64,000 nucleotides of DNA from Nocardia aurantiaca (GTDB lineage: Bacteria; Actinomycetota; Actinomycetes; Mycobacteriales; Mycobacteriaceae), in NCBI RefSeq assembly GCF_009708175.1, contig NZ_WMBB01000020.1, positions 33,741 to 97,740 of the forward strand, given 5' to 3'. Each line of letters begins with the position of its first letter. The first letter of the stretch is position 1. Both the position numbers and the translations under genes were made by a program. The notes below the pieces were generated by a model. The model searched no databases. It had not been told where the DNA came from and worked only from the letters and a program-made list of their open reading frames with translations. This document shows positions 50,231-59,521 of this stretch, piece by piece.

Positions 50231-51151
50231 ATGTCTTTGCATGTGGTCGCCGGTGCCGGAAGCACGGGCAGCCGAACTGCCCTGGTGCTGGCGGAGGCCG
50301 GTGAGCGAGTGCGGCTGATCAGCCGGCGCGGGCTCGGACCCGAGCATCCAATGATCGAAAGAGTCATCGGCGACACCACCGACGTCGAGGGGCTCACCAC
50401 ACTGACCGCGGGCGCCCAGAGCTTGATCAATACCACCTGGCCCGCCTATGACCGCTGGCCCACGGACTTCCCGCCGATCGCCGCGGGCGTCCTCGTCGCC
50501 GCCGAACGCACGGGCGCGAACTACGTATCACTGAGCAACACCTACGGCTACGGCCGAGTGGGCGGATCGATGACCGAGGACCTGCCGATGTCTCCGGTCG
50601 CGGTGAAAGGCGCAGTGCGAGCGCGCATATGGCTCGACGCGCTGGCCGCGCACGAGGCGGGCCGGGTGCGCATCACCGAGGTCCGGGCCTCGGACTACCT
50701 GGGCCGAGACGCCGGATCGGTGTTCAACTTCCTGGTGACGCGCAACGTGATCGCCGGGTCACCGGCCCGCTACCCCGGCGACCCGGACGTACCGAAAAGC
50801 TGGTCCTACGTCGACGATGTCGCGCGGACCCTGGCCGCCGTCGCCCGTGACGACCGCTCCTGGGGCCGGGCCTGGCATGTGCCGTCGACGATCATGTCAC
50901 TGCGAGATGTCGCCGAGCGCCTCGCGAAGCTGACCAACTCGCCTGCGCCACAGTTGATCCCGATGTCCCTGACGGATCTGGCATGGGCGGGCGCGACCGA
51001 CCCCATCATGGCGGAACTGATCGAAATGTACTACTCGCTGGAATACCCCGACGTCCTCGACTCAGCGCTGACCCAGCAAACCTTCGACCTGTTCCCCACT
51101 CCGATCGACACGGTCCTCACCGATACCGCCCGCTTCGGCAGCACTTCCTGA
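50231..51151 (+). CDS. NAD(P)-binding protein, extended-SDR/NmrA type
   Basis: A 306-residue Rossmann-fold protein. The nucleotide loop is VVAGAGSTGSRTALVLAEAG with ISRRG after strand 2. The usual SDR catalytic Y-x3-K is replaced in the homologous region (YVSLSNTYGYGRVGGS), as in NmrA- and epimerase-like proteins that act as reductases or redox sensors. SWSYVDDVARTLAAV is the extended-SDR substrate-domain motif. ATG 50231 has GAGGAGG at 8 bases. It pairs with the divergent GlxA-type regulator, which suggests induction by its substrate; the reaction is unknown. Confidence 0.85.
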   Translation: MSLHVVAGAGSTGSRTALVLAEAGERVRLISRRGLGPEHPMIERVIGDTTDVEGLTTLTAGAQSLINTTWPAYDRWPTDFPPIAAGVLVAAERTGANYVSLSNTYGYGRVGGSMTEDLPMSPVAVKGAVRARIWLDALAAHEAGRVRITEVRASDYLGRDAGSVFNFLVTRNVIAGSPARYPGDPDVPKSWSYVDDVARTLAAVARDDRSWGRAWHVPSTIMSLRDVAERLAKLTNSPAPQLIPMSLTDLAWAGATDPIMAELIEMYYSLEYPDVLDSALTQQTFDLFPTPIDTVLTDTARFGSTS

Positions 51152-51186
51152 CCATATGCGCGCCGATCGCCGTGCTCGACAGGGCA

Positions 51187-51480
51187 TCAAGCCTTACGGG
51201 CTATCCGGCCCACGAGGTCCAGATCTGCCGAATCCGGCGCTACGCCTTTGCTACTCGTCCTGGTCGTCGGCCCATTCGTCGGGGTAAGGGCCGCGAGTTC
51301 ATCCTCATCGAGGCAGTACTCGCCTTCGTCCTCACACGGGTCCGGGCCGACTTTCCATTCTCTGCTGAGCGAGGCCAGCGCTTCTTTCAGCCACCGGCAG
51401 CGATCCTCGGCTATCGATGCCCGAAAAACGTTGTCACGCAACGTAAAATAGGCCACACGGTACGAATCGGCCCGGCTCAC
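51187..51480 (-). CDS. hypothetical acidic protein
   Basis: A possible 97-residue protein from GTG 51480 (SRADSYRVAYFTLRDNVFRA) with a helical first half and an acidic middle (CEDEGEYCLDEDELAAL) holding two Cys. Third-position GC is lower than in neighbours, and AT-rich codons such as TTT and ATA appear, which may indicate acquired DNA. The frame stays open upstream as far as 51810 inside the aldehyde dehydrogenase gene, but that part has the composition of an antisense shadow. No family recognised. It does not overlap a better gene. Confidence 0.5.
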   Translation of the reverse strand: MSRADSYRVAYFTLRDNVFRASIAEDRCRWLKEALASLSREWKVGPDPCEDEGEYCLDEDELAALTPTNGPTTRTSSKGVAPDSADLDLVGRIARKA

Positions 51481-51527
51481 GCCGATACCTGAACCCGTTG
51501 TTGCACTCGCACCCCGGTTCTCCGCGC

Positions 51528-53225
51528 TCAGCCGCGCAGCGCGGAGGCGAAGATGCCCGGAAGCGCGGCGACGCCGGGACGCTTCGCGAAGTCGGTCAGA
51601 CGCCGCAGGGTGGTGGCGCCGGTGCGGTTGGTGACGAACCACGGCGGCTTCGGGGAGAGCGCGAACTCGCCGCGCAACAGCGACCGCGGGGCGGGGCGAA
51701 AGGGACCCCGGACCACGGTGCGCTCGGGTTCGGCGATGAGCAATCCGTTGTGCACCACGCCGATTCCGCTCTGGATATCGGCGAGGGTATGCCCGGGAAA
51801 GGCGCCCCACGAGGCCCGGGCGGTCAGGTAGCCGAGGCCGGTCCAGGCGTTGATGGCGACGGTGCCGTACCGCAGATCGGCTACGGCTCGGTCGAAGTGC
51901 TCGCCCAGCCGGTCGATGGTGGCCGGGTCGGCGATGATGTTGACGCCGAGGGTGCCCTCGAACTCGTCATTGCACACGCGCACCGCCTGCGCGAGGAATT
52001 CCGCTGGGTCACCGCGCAATTCGAGTACGCCCAGTACCGGGGCGAAGTACTCGGTGCGCAGCGCGGCTTCATTGCGGTCCGGCACCAGGCCGGTGATGAG
52101 GGTACGCGCGCCGATCCGCTCGGCGTCCGGATAGGACCGGCGCGCGTCGTCGACGCGGGCGGCCGATCCCGGGTAGTAGTCCGGGCGCTGTGGGGCCCGC
52201 TCGAGCGCGGCGCGCAGTTCGGCGAGGAATCGGTCCTTCTGGGGCCAGTCCGCTGAGATCACCGCCACCTGCGCGGCGACGCAGTTGTAGCCGTTGTTGT
52301 GCAGGCGCTGGGTGGCCAGGTGCTCGGCCTGGAATCGCAGGTCGGCGTTCGACCAGCGGCCCGGCACCACGATCGTGGGTGAGACGCCGCCCAGCTCGCT
52401 GGTGATGGGCTTGGTCAGTGTCGGTGTGCCCGCCGCCTTGTTCCGCGCGCCCTCCTCGCCGGTGCCGAAGACGATGGCGTCGTGGGTGAGGGCGCTGCCG
52501 GTCATGTGCACCGCGTCCACGCCGGCATGGTGCACCAGCGCCGTCCCCACCTCGGGACCACCGGTGAGCAGGCGCACGAAGCCGAGCTCGATCATGGGCG
52601 CGAAGATCTTCTCCAGTACCGGCAGCAGCGGGTCCGTGATCGGGTTGAGCTTGAGCGCCACCACCCGGTTGTCGGCATAGAGCTGGTAGAGCACGTCCAG
52701 CGGTGCGATCGAGAAGATATTGCCCGCGCCGAGGACCACGCCGACACCGCCGGTCTGGTTCGGGGTGCGCTGCCCCAGGCCGGCTCGGGCGCGGACGGTT
52801 TCGGCATCGACACCAGGCCCGGACCAGACCTCCGCATGGAATCCGTTGAGCAGCAACCAATCGAAGAGACCGTGCGGGAAGACGTCGACCGCCGTGCGTC
52901 CGCCGGGGGCGGCATGGATCGGATAGCCGTCGACCGGGCTGCGGCCCTCCTCCAGTGCCAGCAGCGATTCCGCGAGCGCCGCCGCGCCGGTGAGCAGTGA
53001 GTAGGGGCCGCTGACCCATTCCTCGCCGAGCAGCGGCGAGTCCAGCGGCAACTGCTTGATGGCGGCGGCGGTCTCGACCCACTCCCTCGAATAGCGGGCG
53101 GTATTGGCGTGAATCTGATCCAGCAGCCGCCGTCGCGCGGGCAGAGCGGTTCGCGCCCAGACGATTTCGCCCTGCCGGAGCGCGGAGACGGCGGCTTCGA
53201 CGGTCGCCGCGACGGTCGTGGTCAC
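51528..53225 (-). CDS. aldehyde dehydrogenase family protein, long form
   Basis: A 565-residue aldehyde dehydrogenase, longer than the usual 480-500. Cofactor region GGVGVVLGAGNIFSIAPLDV, Lys in VALKLNPITDP, Gly loop in VHMTGSALTHDAIV, general-base Glu in ITSELGGVSPTIVV, catalytic Cys in NNGYNCVAAQVAVI, and ALRTEYFAPVLGVLEL near the end. Extra sequence lies at the N terminus and in the C-terminal tail (LSPKPPWFVTNRTGATTLRR). GTG 53225 overlaps the GMC oxidoreductase stop by GTGA. The pair should convert an alcohol to an aldehyde and then to an acid. Confidence 0.9.
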   Translation of the reverse strand: MTTTVAATVEAAVSALRQGEIVWARTALPARRRLLDQIHANTARYSREWVETAAAIKQLPLDSPLLGEEWVSGPYSLLTGAAALAESLLALEEGRSPVDGYPIHAAPGGRTAVDVFPHGLFDWLLLNGFHAEVWSGPGVDAETVRARAGLGQRTPNQTGGVGVVLGAGNIFSIAPLDVLYQLYADNRVVALKLNPITDPLLPVLEKIFAPMIELGFVRLLTGGPEVGTALVHHAGVDAVHMTGSALTHDAIVFGTGEEGARNKAAGTPTLTKPITSELGGVSPTIVVPGRWSNADLRFQAEHLATQRLHNNGYNCVAAQVAVISADWPQKDRFLAELRAALERAPQRPDYYPGSAARVDDARRSYPDAERIGARTLITGLVPDRNEAALRTEYFAPVLGVLELRGDPAEFLAQAVRVCNDEFEGTLGVNIIADPATIDRLGEHFDRAVADLRYGTVAINAWTGLGYLTARASWGAFPGHTLADIQSGIGVVHNGLLIAEPERTVVRGPFRPAPRSLLRGEFALSPKPPWFVTNRTGATTLRRLTDFAKRPGVAALPGIFASALRG

Positions 53226-54799
53226 GATGCGTTTCCTTCCGAGTCGGCGTCCTCGACGAGCATGACCGCGGCCTTCTCACCGATCATGATCGTGGGCGCG
53301 TTGGTATTGCCCCGCACCACCGACGGCATGACCGAGGCATCGGCGACGCGCAGGCCCTGGACGCCCAGCACGCGCAGGCGCGAGTCGACGACCGCGCCGA
53401 TGGCGCAGGTGGAGGTGGGGTGATAGAGGGTCTGGGCGGTGCGGGCAGCGAAGTCGAGCAGGTCGTCATCGGAATCGCCTGCGGGAGTGAGGAATTCGCC
53501 GGTAGTGATGTCACGCAGCGCAGGCTGGTCGGCGATGTCGAGGGCACTGCGCAGTCCGGCGATGATGCTCGCGCGGTCGGCCTCGGTGTCGAGGTAGTTG
53601 TGGCGGATGCGCGGCGCGGTGCCCGGGTCCGCCGAGCGCAGGGTGAGTTCGCCGCGGCTGGTCGGGTTGATCAGACACGGACCGAAGGCGTATCCGTGCT
53701 CGGTCGCCGCGCCCATGCCCTCGCCGTGGAAGAGGACCGGGGCCTGATGGAACTGGATGTCCGGGCCCGCCAGTCCGGCGCGGGTCTCGATGAAGCCGCC
53801 GGTCTCACCGATATTCGAGGTCAGCGGGCCGCGACCGGATTCCTGGAGCAGGCCCAGGTTTTCGGGCGTGAGCGCGGTCATCAGGGATTCGCGGTCGGTG
53901 CGGTAGTTGAGGAACACCGATAGGTGGTCCTGGAGATTCCGGCCGACCGGCAGGTCGCGGACGGTCTCGATGCCGAAGGCCGCCAGCTGCTCGGCCGGGC
54001 CTACGCCGGACAGCAACAGCAGCTGTGCCGATCCGTAAGCGCCTGCGGCCAGCACGATTTCGCGCCGAGCGCGAATGGTCTCGGTGCTGCCGCCGCGGCC
54101 GATCACCACGCCGGTGGCCCGGCCGTTCTCGATGACGATCCGGTGCGCGAGGGCGTCGGTGATGACGGTCAGGTTCCTCCGCTCCAGCGCCGGGTGCAGG
54201 TAGGCGACCGCCGCGCTGCAGCGCATGCCATTGCGCTGGGTCACCTGATAGCGGCCGACGCCGAGCTGGGTCACGCCGTTGAAGTCGTCGTTGCGGGTGT
54301 GCCCGGCCTGTTCGGCGGCGCGCAGGAACGCCTCGCCGAGTGGATGATTCGACCGGCTGTCGCTGACCGACAGCGGCCCGCCGACGCCGTGATAGGCGTC
54401 CTTGCCACGCTCATTGTCCTCGGCCCGCACGAAGTAGGGCAGCACCTCGTCATAGCTCCAGCCGTCCGCGCCGGCGGCGGCCCAGGCGTCGTAGTCGGCG
54501 CGGGCCCCGCGGATGTAGATCATGGCGTTCATGGAGCTGGACCCGCCCAGGACGCGGCCGCGCGGCAGGTAGGCGCGGCGGCTGTGCAGGCGGGGTTCGG
54601 GCTCGGTGTCGTAGTCCCAGTCCAGCGGGCTCTTGAACAGGGACGGGAAGGCGGCCGGCAGGTGAATCTCCTCGGCGGTGTCACGCGGCCCGGCCTCGAT
54701 CACAACCACCCGGATCGCCGGATCCTCGGACAATCGGCTGGCCAGCACGGATCCCGCGGATCCCGCGCCTACGACGACGTAGTCGTACACGGTCGACAC
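53222..54799 (-). CDS. GMC family FAD-dependent alcohol dehydrogenase/oxidase
   Basis: A 525-residue flavoprotein from GTG 54799 (GAGAG upstream). The FAD motif YDYVVVGAGSAGSVLASRLS is at the N terminus, LPRGRVLGGSSSMNAMIYIR is GMC signature 1, and AAGAYGSAQLLLLSGVGP signature 2. The C-terminal catalytic His is in TLYHPTSTCAIGAVVD with Asn in VRGNTNAPTIMIGEKAA. It resembles choline and polyethylene-glycol dehydrogenases. It is coupled to an aldehyde dehydrogenase and divergent from a PucR regulator, so the three probably form an inducible alcohol-oxidation unit. Substrate unknown. Confidence 0.92.
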   Translation of the reverse strand: MSTVYDYVVVGAGSAGSVLASRLSEDPAIRVVVIEAGPRDTAEEIHLPAAFPSLFKSPLDWDYDTEPEPRLHSRRAYLPRGRVLGGSSSMNAMIYIRGARADYDAWAAAGADGWSYDEVLPYFVRAEDNERGKDAYHGVGGPLSVSDSRSNHPLGEAFLRAAEQAGHTRNDDFNGVTQLGVGRYQVTQRNGMRCSAAVAYLHPALERRNLTVITDALAHRIVIENGRATGVVIGRGGSTETIRARREIVLAAGAYGSAQLLLLSGVGPAEQLAAFGIETVRDLPVGRNLQDHLSVFLNYRTDRESLMTALTPENLGLLQESGRGPLTSNIGETGGFIETRAGLAGPDIQFHQAPVLFHGEGMGAATEHGYAFGPCLINPTSRGELTLRSADPGTAPRIRHNYLDTEADRASIIAGLRSALDIADQPALRDITTGEFLTPAGDSDDDLLDFAARTAQTLYHPTSTCAIGAVVDSRLRVLGVQGLRVADASVMPSVVRGNTNAPTIMIGEKAAVMLVEDADSEGNAS

Positions 54800-54972
54800 C
54801 TCTCTCCACCTCATCATTCGACCCGGGGTATGACCCCGGTCACTGTCGCTGTCGGTGTCGATACTGCGTGTCCGGTGCATCCGCCCACCATGTGCGCGGG
54901 TTTACCGATGCCGCGCGGCCGTTTGTGCTGGAGCACAATCGGTGTCGAGAGCACATGCCTACTATCGAATCC

Positions 54973-56235
54973 ATGACAGCGCTGACCGAGCCGCCGCGCA
55001 GCGGCTCCCCCGCACTGCCGCCGACCGGTTCCACCGCAGCACCGTCGAGCGGTTCGACGGCGGTGCCGTCGAGCGATTCGACCGCGGTGGCGCGCAGCCT
55101 GCTCGTCGAGGTCGACGATCTCGCCACCGAACTCGTCGGCCGTATCCTCACCGGCGACCACGCCTACGCCGAAGCCGCCCTCACCGAGGCCCAGCTGCAC
55201 CTGGTCGTCCGCGACAACCTGACCGCCCTGCTCGAACAACTCTCCGGGAGCGCCGGGCGGCGGCTGCAACCGGCGACGGTGGTGGGTCGGGTCAAGGCGG
55301 AACTGGGCGTGCCGATCGCTGCCGTGCTGCACGCGTACCGGATGGCCGGGCGGCTGCTGTGGGAACGGGCGCTCATCGCGGCGGCGGGAACGAATCTGGA
55401 CGTGCTGCCGCGGCTCGGCTCGGAGATGTGGCGGATCCTCGACGACTATTCCGGCGCCGCCGCCGACGCGTACGCCGACTTCCTCAACGAGCGGGTACGC
55501 CGCCACGACTTCGAACGCCGCGCCATGCTGCGGAGGTTGTTCGACGGCGAGGCGGACGATCCCACCCAGCGCGATATCGCACGGGCCCTGCACCTGCCGC
55601 CGCTGGGCAGTTTCGTCGTCGTATACGCCGAAACCGATTCCGGCGCAGTGGAACCGCTGTTCGGGATCGAGGAACGGCTGCGGGCCGACTTCGTCGAGTC
55701 GATCTGGCTCAGCGAGCCGGGCGCCCGGATCGGGCTGCTCAATGTGGCCACCGCGCGGTCACATGAGCGGGTGCTGTCGCGCCTGCGCTCACATGCGACC
55801 GGACGAATCGGGGTGAGCCGCCCCTTCCCGACGCCCGGCTCGGCGGGGACCGCCTTGCGCGAGGCGGAACTCGCGGGGCGGTGCGCGCCGCCCGGCAGCG
55901 CCACCGTCACCGCGTACGGGAGCACGCCGATTCCGCTCGTGCTCGCGCACGCGCCCTCGGCGTCGCGGGAATTGGCCGACGATGTACTGGGGCCGGTTCT
56001 GGAGTTGCCGCCGGAGGAGCGCGACACCCTGCTCGACACGCTGGAGCTATGGTTCGAGTGCGGCGGGTCCAATACCGAGGTGGCGCAACGGCTGCACTAC
56101 CACCGGAACACCATTCACTACCGGTTGCGGCGCATCGAGACCCTCACCGATCGGCGGTGTTCGGACCCGAAGGCCGCGGCCGAGCTGTACATCGCGTTGC
56201 ATGCCGCGCGGCTGGCCGGCGTTGATCCGGCCTGA
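54973..56235 (+). CDS. PucR family transcriptional regulator
   Basis: A regulator of about 420 residues. A variable N-terminal half with helices (RLQPATVVGRVKAELGVPIA) is followed by a CdaR GGDEF-like region and the C-terminal PucR helix-turn-helix (ECGGSNTEVAQRLHYHRNTI, HYRLRRIETLTDRRCSDPK). TACTAT at 54960-54965 is a good -10 for a leaderless start at ATG 54973; ATG 54955 is the alternative. Residues about 17-40 are a low-complexity linker encoded by a 24-bp tandem repeat. It is divergent from the GMC oxidoreductase operon and probably activates it. Confidence 0.9.
   Translation: MTALTEPPRSGSPALPPTGSTAAPSSGSTAVPSSDSTAVARSLLVEVDDLATELVGRILTGDHAYAEAALTEAQLHLVVRDNLTALLEQLSGSAGRRLQPATVVGRVKAELGVPIAAVLHAYRMAGRLLWERALIAAAGTNLDVLPRLGSEMWRILDDYSGAAADAYADFLNERVRRHDFERRAMLRRLFDGEADDPTQRDIARALHLPPLGSFVVVYAETDSGAVEPLFGIEERLRADFVESIWLSEPGARIGLLNVATARSHERVLSRLRSHATGRIGVSRPFPTPGSAGTALREAELAGRCAPPGSATVTAYGSTPIPLVLAHAPSASRELADDVLGPVLELPPEERDTLLDTLELWFECGGSNTEVAQRLHYHRNTIHYRLRRIETLTDRRCSDPKAAAELYIALHAARLAGVDPA
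55042..55089 (+). repeat. 24-bp tandem repeat in the PucR gene
   Basis: Two near-identical 24-bp units (55042-55065 and 55066-55089) encode PSSGSTAV and PSSDSTAV, preceded by a degenerate copy (TGSTAA). The repeats make a flexible linker near the N terminus and could vary in copy number. Confidence 0.7.
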
Positions 56236-56482
56236 GGACATGCTGCCGGTCATAGACGAATAGCTGCCCAATTCCACGATGCGTGGTCACCGGTGTGCCG
56301 CGTATTCGGCGAGTCTGGACATCGTCAAATAGACAACAAATTGATCTACCGTGGCTGCACGTAACTGACCAGGATTTCGGTCAGGACCGACGGGCGCTGC
56401 CGGCGGCCTCGACGTCTTCCTCGCGCGACTGCATCGCGAATCCGACCAGCCGACTCAGGAACTGCCCGCGGGTCTCGCTCCT

Positions 56483-57259
56483 CTAGTCGGACGCGAGCGG
56501 GAGTCGGTCGGGAGTGCGGGTGACGGGGCGGCCCGCGGTGCGGGCGAGGTCGGCGAACCGGACCGCATCATGGACAGCCGCGCCGCCGGGGTCATTGTTG
56601 AAGTAGACGTAAACGTCCTGGTCTTGTTCCCATGCGTCGTCGATGTGCCGGACCCATTCGGCCAGCACGCGTTCCGGGTAGCGAGGCCGTGGCCTACCGG
56701 CACCTTCATGGAAGCGGACGTATGACCAGTCGGCCGTGCGCCACAGTGGCGTGACCGGATGGTTCAGTCGGTCGGCCCAGCACAAAGCCGCATTGTGCGC
56801 TTCGAGTACCTCGCGCACCTCGTCGCTCCACCAGGTCTCGTGGCGCGGTTCGACCGCCACCCTCAGGTCGTCGGGGATCAGCCCGAGCACCGTGTCGAGC
56901 CGGTCCGGGGCGGCGGTCAGCGTGGGCGGCAATTGAAGCAGGATCGGGCCCAGCCGGTCCCCCAGCCCGCGGGCCGCATCGATCATCCGCTCGACCGGGA
57001 CCTCGACATCGCTCAGCCGCCGATAATGCGTGACCACCCGGCTCGCTTTCACCGCCATCACGAAATCACCCGGCGTCCGCTTCCGCCACCCCTCGAAGGT
57101 GCTACGCGCCACCGGCCGATAGAACGCGGCGTTCAACTCCACGGTGGCGAACCCTCGCGCGTAACACTCCAGCCACCGCCGCTGCCCGACACCTTTCGGG
57201 TACAGCACCTCCCGCCAGTCGGCGTACTGCCACCCCGAAGTCCCGACAAACACCGTCAT
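56483..57259 (-). CDS. DUF72 (YecE) family protein
   Basis: A 258-residue TIM-barrel protein of the DUF72 family. Conserved elements: VFVGTSGWQYADWREVLYPK at the N terminus, VELNAAFYRPVARSTFEGWR, DFVMAVKASRVVTHYRRL, ILLQLPPTL, VAVEPRHETWW, SYVRFHEGAG and VYVYFNNDPGGAAVHDA. The residues Glu, His and Arg around the barrel mouth recall sugar isomerases and endonuclease IV, but no enzyme activity is known. ATG 57259 is internal to a longer open frame. It stands alone with no apparent operon partner. Confidence 0.92.
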   Translation of the reverse strand: MTVFVGTSGWQYADWREVLYPKGVGQRRWLECYARGFATVELNAAFYRPVARSTFEGWRKRTPGDFVMAVKASRVVTHYRRLSDVEVPVERMIDAARGLGDRLGPILLQLPPTLTAAPDRLDTVLGLIPDDLRVAVEPRHETWWSDEVREVLEAHNAALCWADRLNHPVTPLWRTADWSYVRFHEGAGRPRPRYPERVLAEWVRHIDDAWEQDQDVYVYFNNDPGGAAVHDAVRFADLARTAGRPVTRTPDRLPLASD

Positions 57260-57738
57260 GGCGCGCCACCCGAGTGGCGGCCACGGCATTCGAGGACCTG
57301 GCTCTCCAGAGTGAGAACTCCGTTCCGCTCCGGTGCTGTGGGTTGTCGGCTACGGCGGCACAGCCGAGTCGACGTCACTCATTCTACAGAGCCCATGGGC
57401 GGCCTCCCGGCCATTGACGATCACATATTGGACAAATAGGGCAAGCAAGGGTCGAGCGCTGATTCTCCGATAACCCATTGCCGCACAGCGTTTTTCACGA
57501 CCAGTTGCGCATTCTCCACAGTCGAGAGCGAGGGTAAAGCGGCCATGAGCAACCATGGCCGCTCGCTCGACGACACAGGTCCGCGGCCGCGCTCGCGAGG
57601 GCAGCGCCGACGACCTCGTCGACCGCGCCGACAAGGTCGCGAAGCTGGTCCGCGCACCGCAGACCGTCGACGGCGTACGGCACGTCTACACGGCGTCGGC
57701 CCACGCGGTAGCCCACCTGCCGCCTACCCTCACATGGT
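57260..57738. other. 479-base gap, second half coding-like
   Basis: From ATG 57555 a plus-strand frame with strong third-position GC reads STTQVRGRAREGSADDLVDR, KVAKLVRAPQTVDGVRHVY, then TASAHAVAHLPPTLTW, and runs on into the NTF2-like gene in another frame. It could be a gene truncated by the neighbour or a small overlapping gene; I cannot name it. 57260-57554 shows no supported feature. Confidence 0.3.
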
Positions 57739-58200
57739 ATGAGCACAGCCGCCGACACGACCGCCGTGACGAACCTGATCACCACATACGCGGAACTGGT
57801 CGACGCCGGGGATTTCACCGGCGTCGGCGCATTGTTCGCCAACGCCACATTCACCAGCAGCGGCACCACGATCACAGGCGGCGAAAACCTTGAAAAGATG
57901 TTCCGCGCCACGGTGATCCTCTACGACGACGGCACTCCGCGCACCCACCATGCCACCACCAATATCGCCATCGAGTTCGACGACGAATCCCACATCGCCA
58001 CGGCCCGTTCCTATTTCACCGTCTTCCAAGCCCTCCCCGACCTCCCCCTCCAACCCATCGCCGCAGGCCGCTATATCGATCACTTCACCCGCCTGGATAA
58101 CGACTGGAGTTTCATGGAACGGCAGGTCCACATCACCCTGGCAGGCAACCTCTCCCACCACCTCCGCACCGAGCCTCGGCGAATCGCCGCAGAGGATTGA
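57739..58200 (+). CDS. nuclear transport factor 2-like (SnoaL) family protein
   Basis: A 153-residue cone-shaped alpha+beta protein. The pattern TTAVTNLITTYAELVDAGDF, GVGALFANATFTSSGTTITG, THHATTNIAIEFDDESHIAT, RYIDHFTRLDNDWSFMERQV fits SnoaL-like domains with the central Tyr/Asp and His-His pair that act as acid-base residues in dehydratases and isomerases of the fold. ATG 57739 has no strong ribosome site. It is 145 bases upstream of the P450 gene in the same direction, so cotranscription is possible but not shown. Confidence 0.85.
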   Translation: MSTAADTTAVTNLITTYAELVDAGDFTGVGALFANATFTSSGTTITGGENLEKMFRATVILYDDGTPRTHHATTNIAIEFDDESHIATARSYFTVFQALPDLPLQPIAAGRYIDHFTRLDNDWSFMERQVHITLAGNLSHHLRTEPRRIAAED

Positions 58201-58345
58201 CACCACGACCTCGCATGGCGCACAAGCGCTTTCCCGGAATCGGGCGAGTTCTGATCGGTCCTCGACGCGCCGAGCGGGTTGACTCGGTGCGCCCGCCGGG
58301 CGCACCATCAGCGCACTACTGCTCTGGGGCGGGAAGGGGTTCGGC

Positions 58346-59521
58346 GTGACCGACGGCCATCAGGAGTTCTTCGATCGTCTCGACTGGTTCGACGAAGACC
58401 ACTGCGCGCGGCTCGACGATCAGCTCACGTGGGCGCGCGAGCGATGCCCGGTCGTGCACACGGGATTCGGTGGCGGAATGCATGTGGTCACGCGGTACGA
58501 AGACCTTGTCACGGTGGCCGCGCATCCGGAGATATTCAGTTCCGCCATGCCCGGATTGACTTCGGTGCCAGTCGCGTTGCCGCCCATCGATGTGGATCCG
58601 CCGCTGCATCACGACTTCCGGGCATTCCTCAACGAGCCGTTCTCTCGGTCGGCGTTGCGGCGATACGCGCCTGTGGTGCAACAGCTCGCCGACGAACTCA
58701 TCGACCGGTTCGCCGACCGCGGGGAGGTCGAGTTCGTCAGCGAGTTCGCGATCCCGTTCACCGCGGGTGCGCTGGCCAAGATCGTGCTCGACGACGACAA
58801 CCAGCAGCGGCTGGCACGCGCGGTCGATGCCGTCACGCAAGTGTCGGTGCAGAACACGCCCGAAAGTTTCGCCGCCGTCGCGGCATTGGCCGCCGAGCTC
58901 ATGGCCGAGCGGGAAGCCGCGCCCCGCGCGGATCTGCTGCAGTCCATCGTCGATGCCACCGTTGCCGGCGGCCGCCCGCTCACCATGGAGGAACGTCTCG
59001 GCGTAGTCACCGTGCTGCTGTTGGGCGGGCTCGACACCACCCGTGGCGCACTCGCCTACATCGCCGAGTATCTCGCCGAAATGCCCGGCCTGGAGGCGCG
59101 GCTGCGTGAACCCGATTGGGCCGCACACGATCTGGACGAGCTGCTGCGCTACACCTCGACGGTGAGCGTCATGGGCAGACTCGTCGTAGAGGACAACGAC
59201 CTGCTCGGCGTCGCGATGGCCAAGGGCGACCGACTCGCGGTGCACTGGCGATCGGGCAACCGCGACAGCGATCGATTCGACAATCCAGGGCAACTGGATT
59301 TCGACCGTAACCGCAATCCGCACTTGGCTTTCGGCATCGGTATCCATCGCTGCGTCGGCCGTCACTTCGCGCGCATGCAACTCGACATCGGCATCACGCG
59401 CCTGCTGGACCGGCTCACCGGATTCCGCCTCGCCCCCGGCACCGTAGTACAGCGGTCGGTCGGCATCAGCGTCGGCGCACCTCGTGAACTTCACCTGCGC
59501 TTCGACCGTGTCGCACGGTAA
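58346..59521 (+). CDS. cytochrome P450
   Basis: A 391-residue bacterial class I P450 from GTG 58346 (GGAAGGGG upstream). The haem-binding loop FGIGIHRCVGRHFARMQLDI places the thiolate at Cys336; the I-helix groove is GGLDTT at 227-232 and the K-helix E-x-x-R lies in LDELLRYTSTV. The I-helix usually has A-G-x-D/E-T; the first Gly here replaces Ala. No ferredoxin or reductase gene is adjacent, so redox partners must come from elsewhere. Substrate not predictable from sequence. Confidence 0.93.
   Translation: MTDGHQEFFDRLDWFDEDHCARLDDQLTWARERCPVVHTGFGGGMHVVTRYEDLVTVAAHPEIFSSAMPGLTSVPVALPPIDVDPPLHHDFRAFLNEPFSRSALRRYAPVVQQLADELIDRFADRGEVEFVSEFAIPFTAGALAKIVLDDDNQQRLARAVDAVTQVSVQNTPESFAAVAALAAELMAEREAAPRADLLQSIVDATVAGGRPLTMEERLGVVTVLLLGGLDTTRGALAYIAEYLAEMPGLEARLREPDWAAHDLDELLRYTSTVSVMGRLVVEDNDLLGVAMAKGDRLAVHWRSGNRDSDRFDNPGQLDFDRNRNPHLAFGIGIHRCVGRHFARMQLDIGITRLLDRLTGFRLAPGTVVQRSVGISVGAPRELHLRFDRVAR

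Noticed and set aside
57730..58308. Minus-strand ORF opposite the NTF2-like gene
   Set aside because: It is Gly/Val/Glu-rich antisense sequence; the plus-strand protein matches the SnoaL fold.
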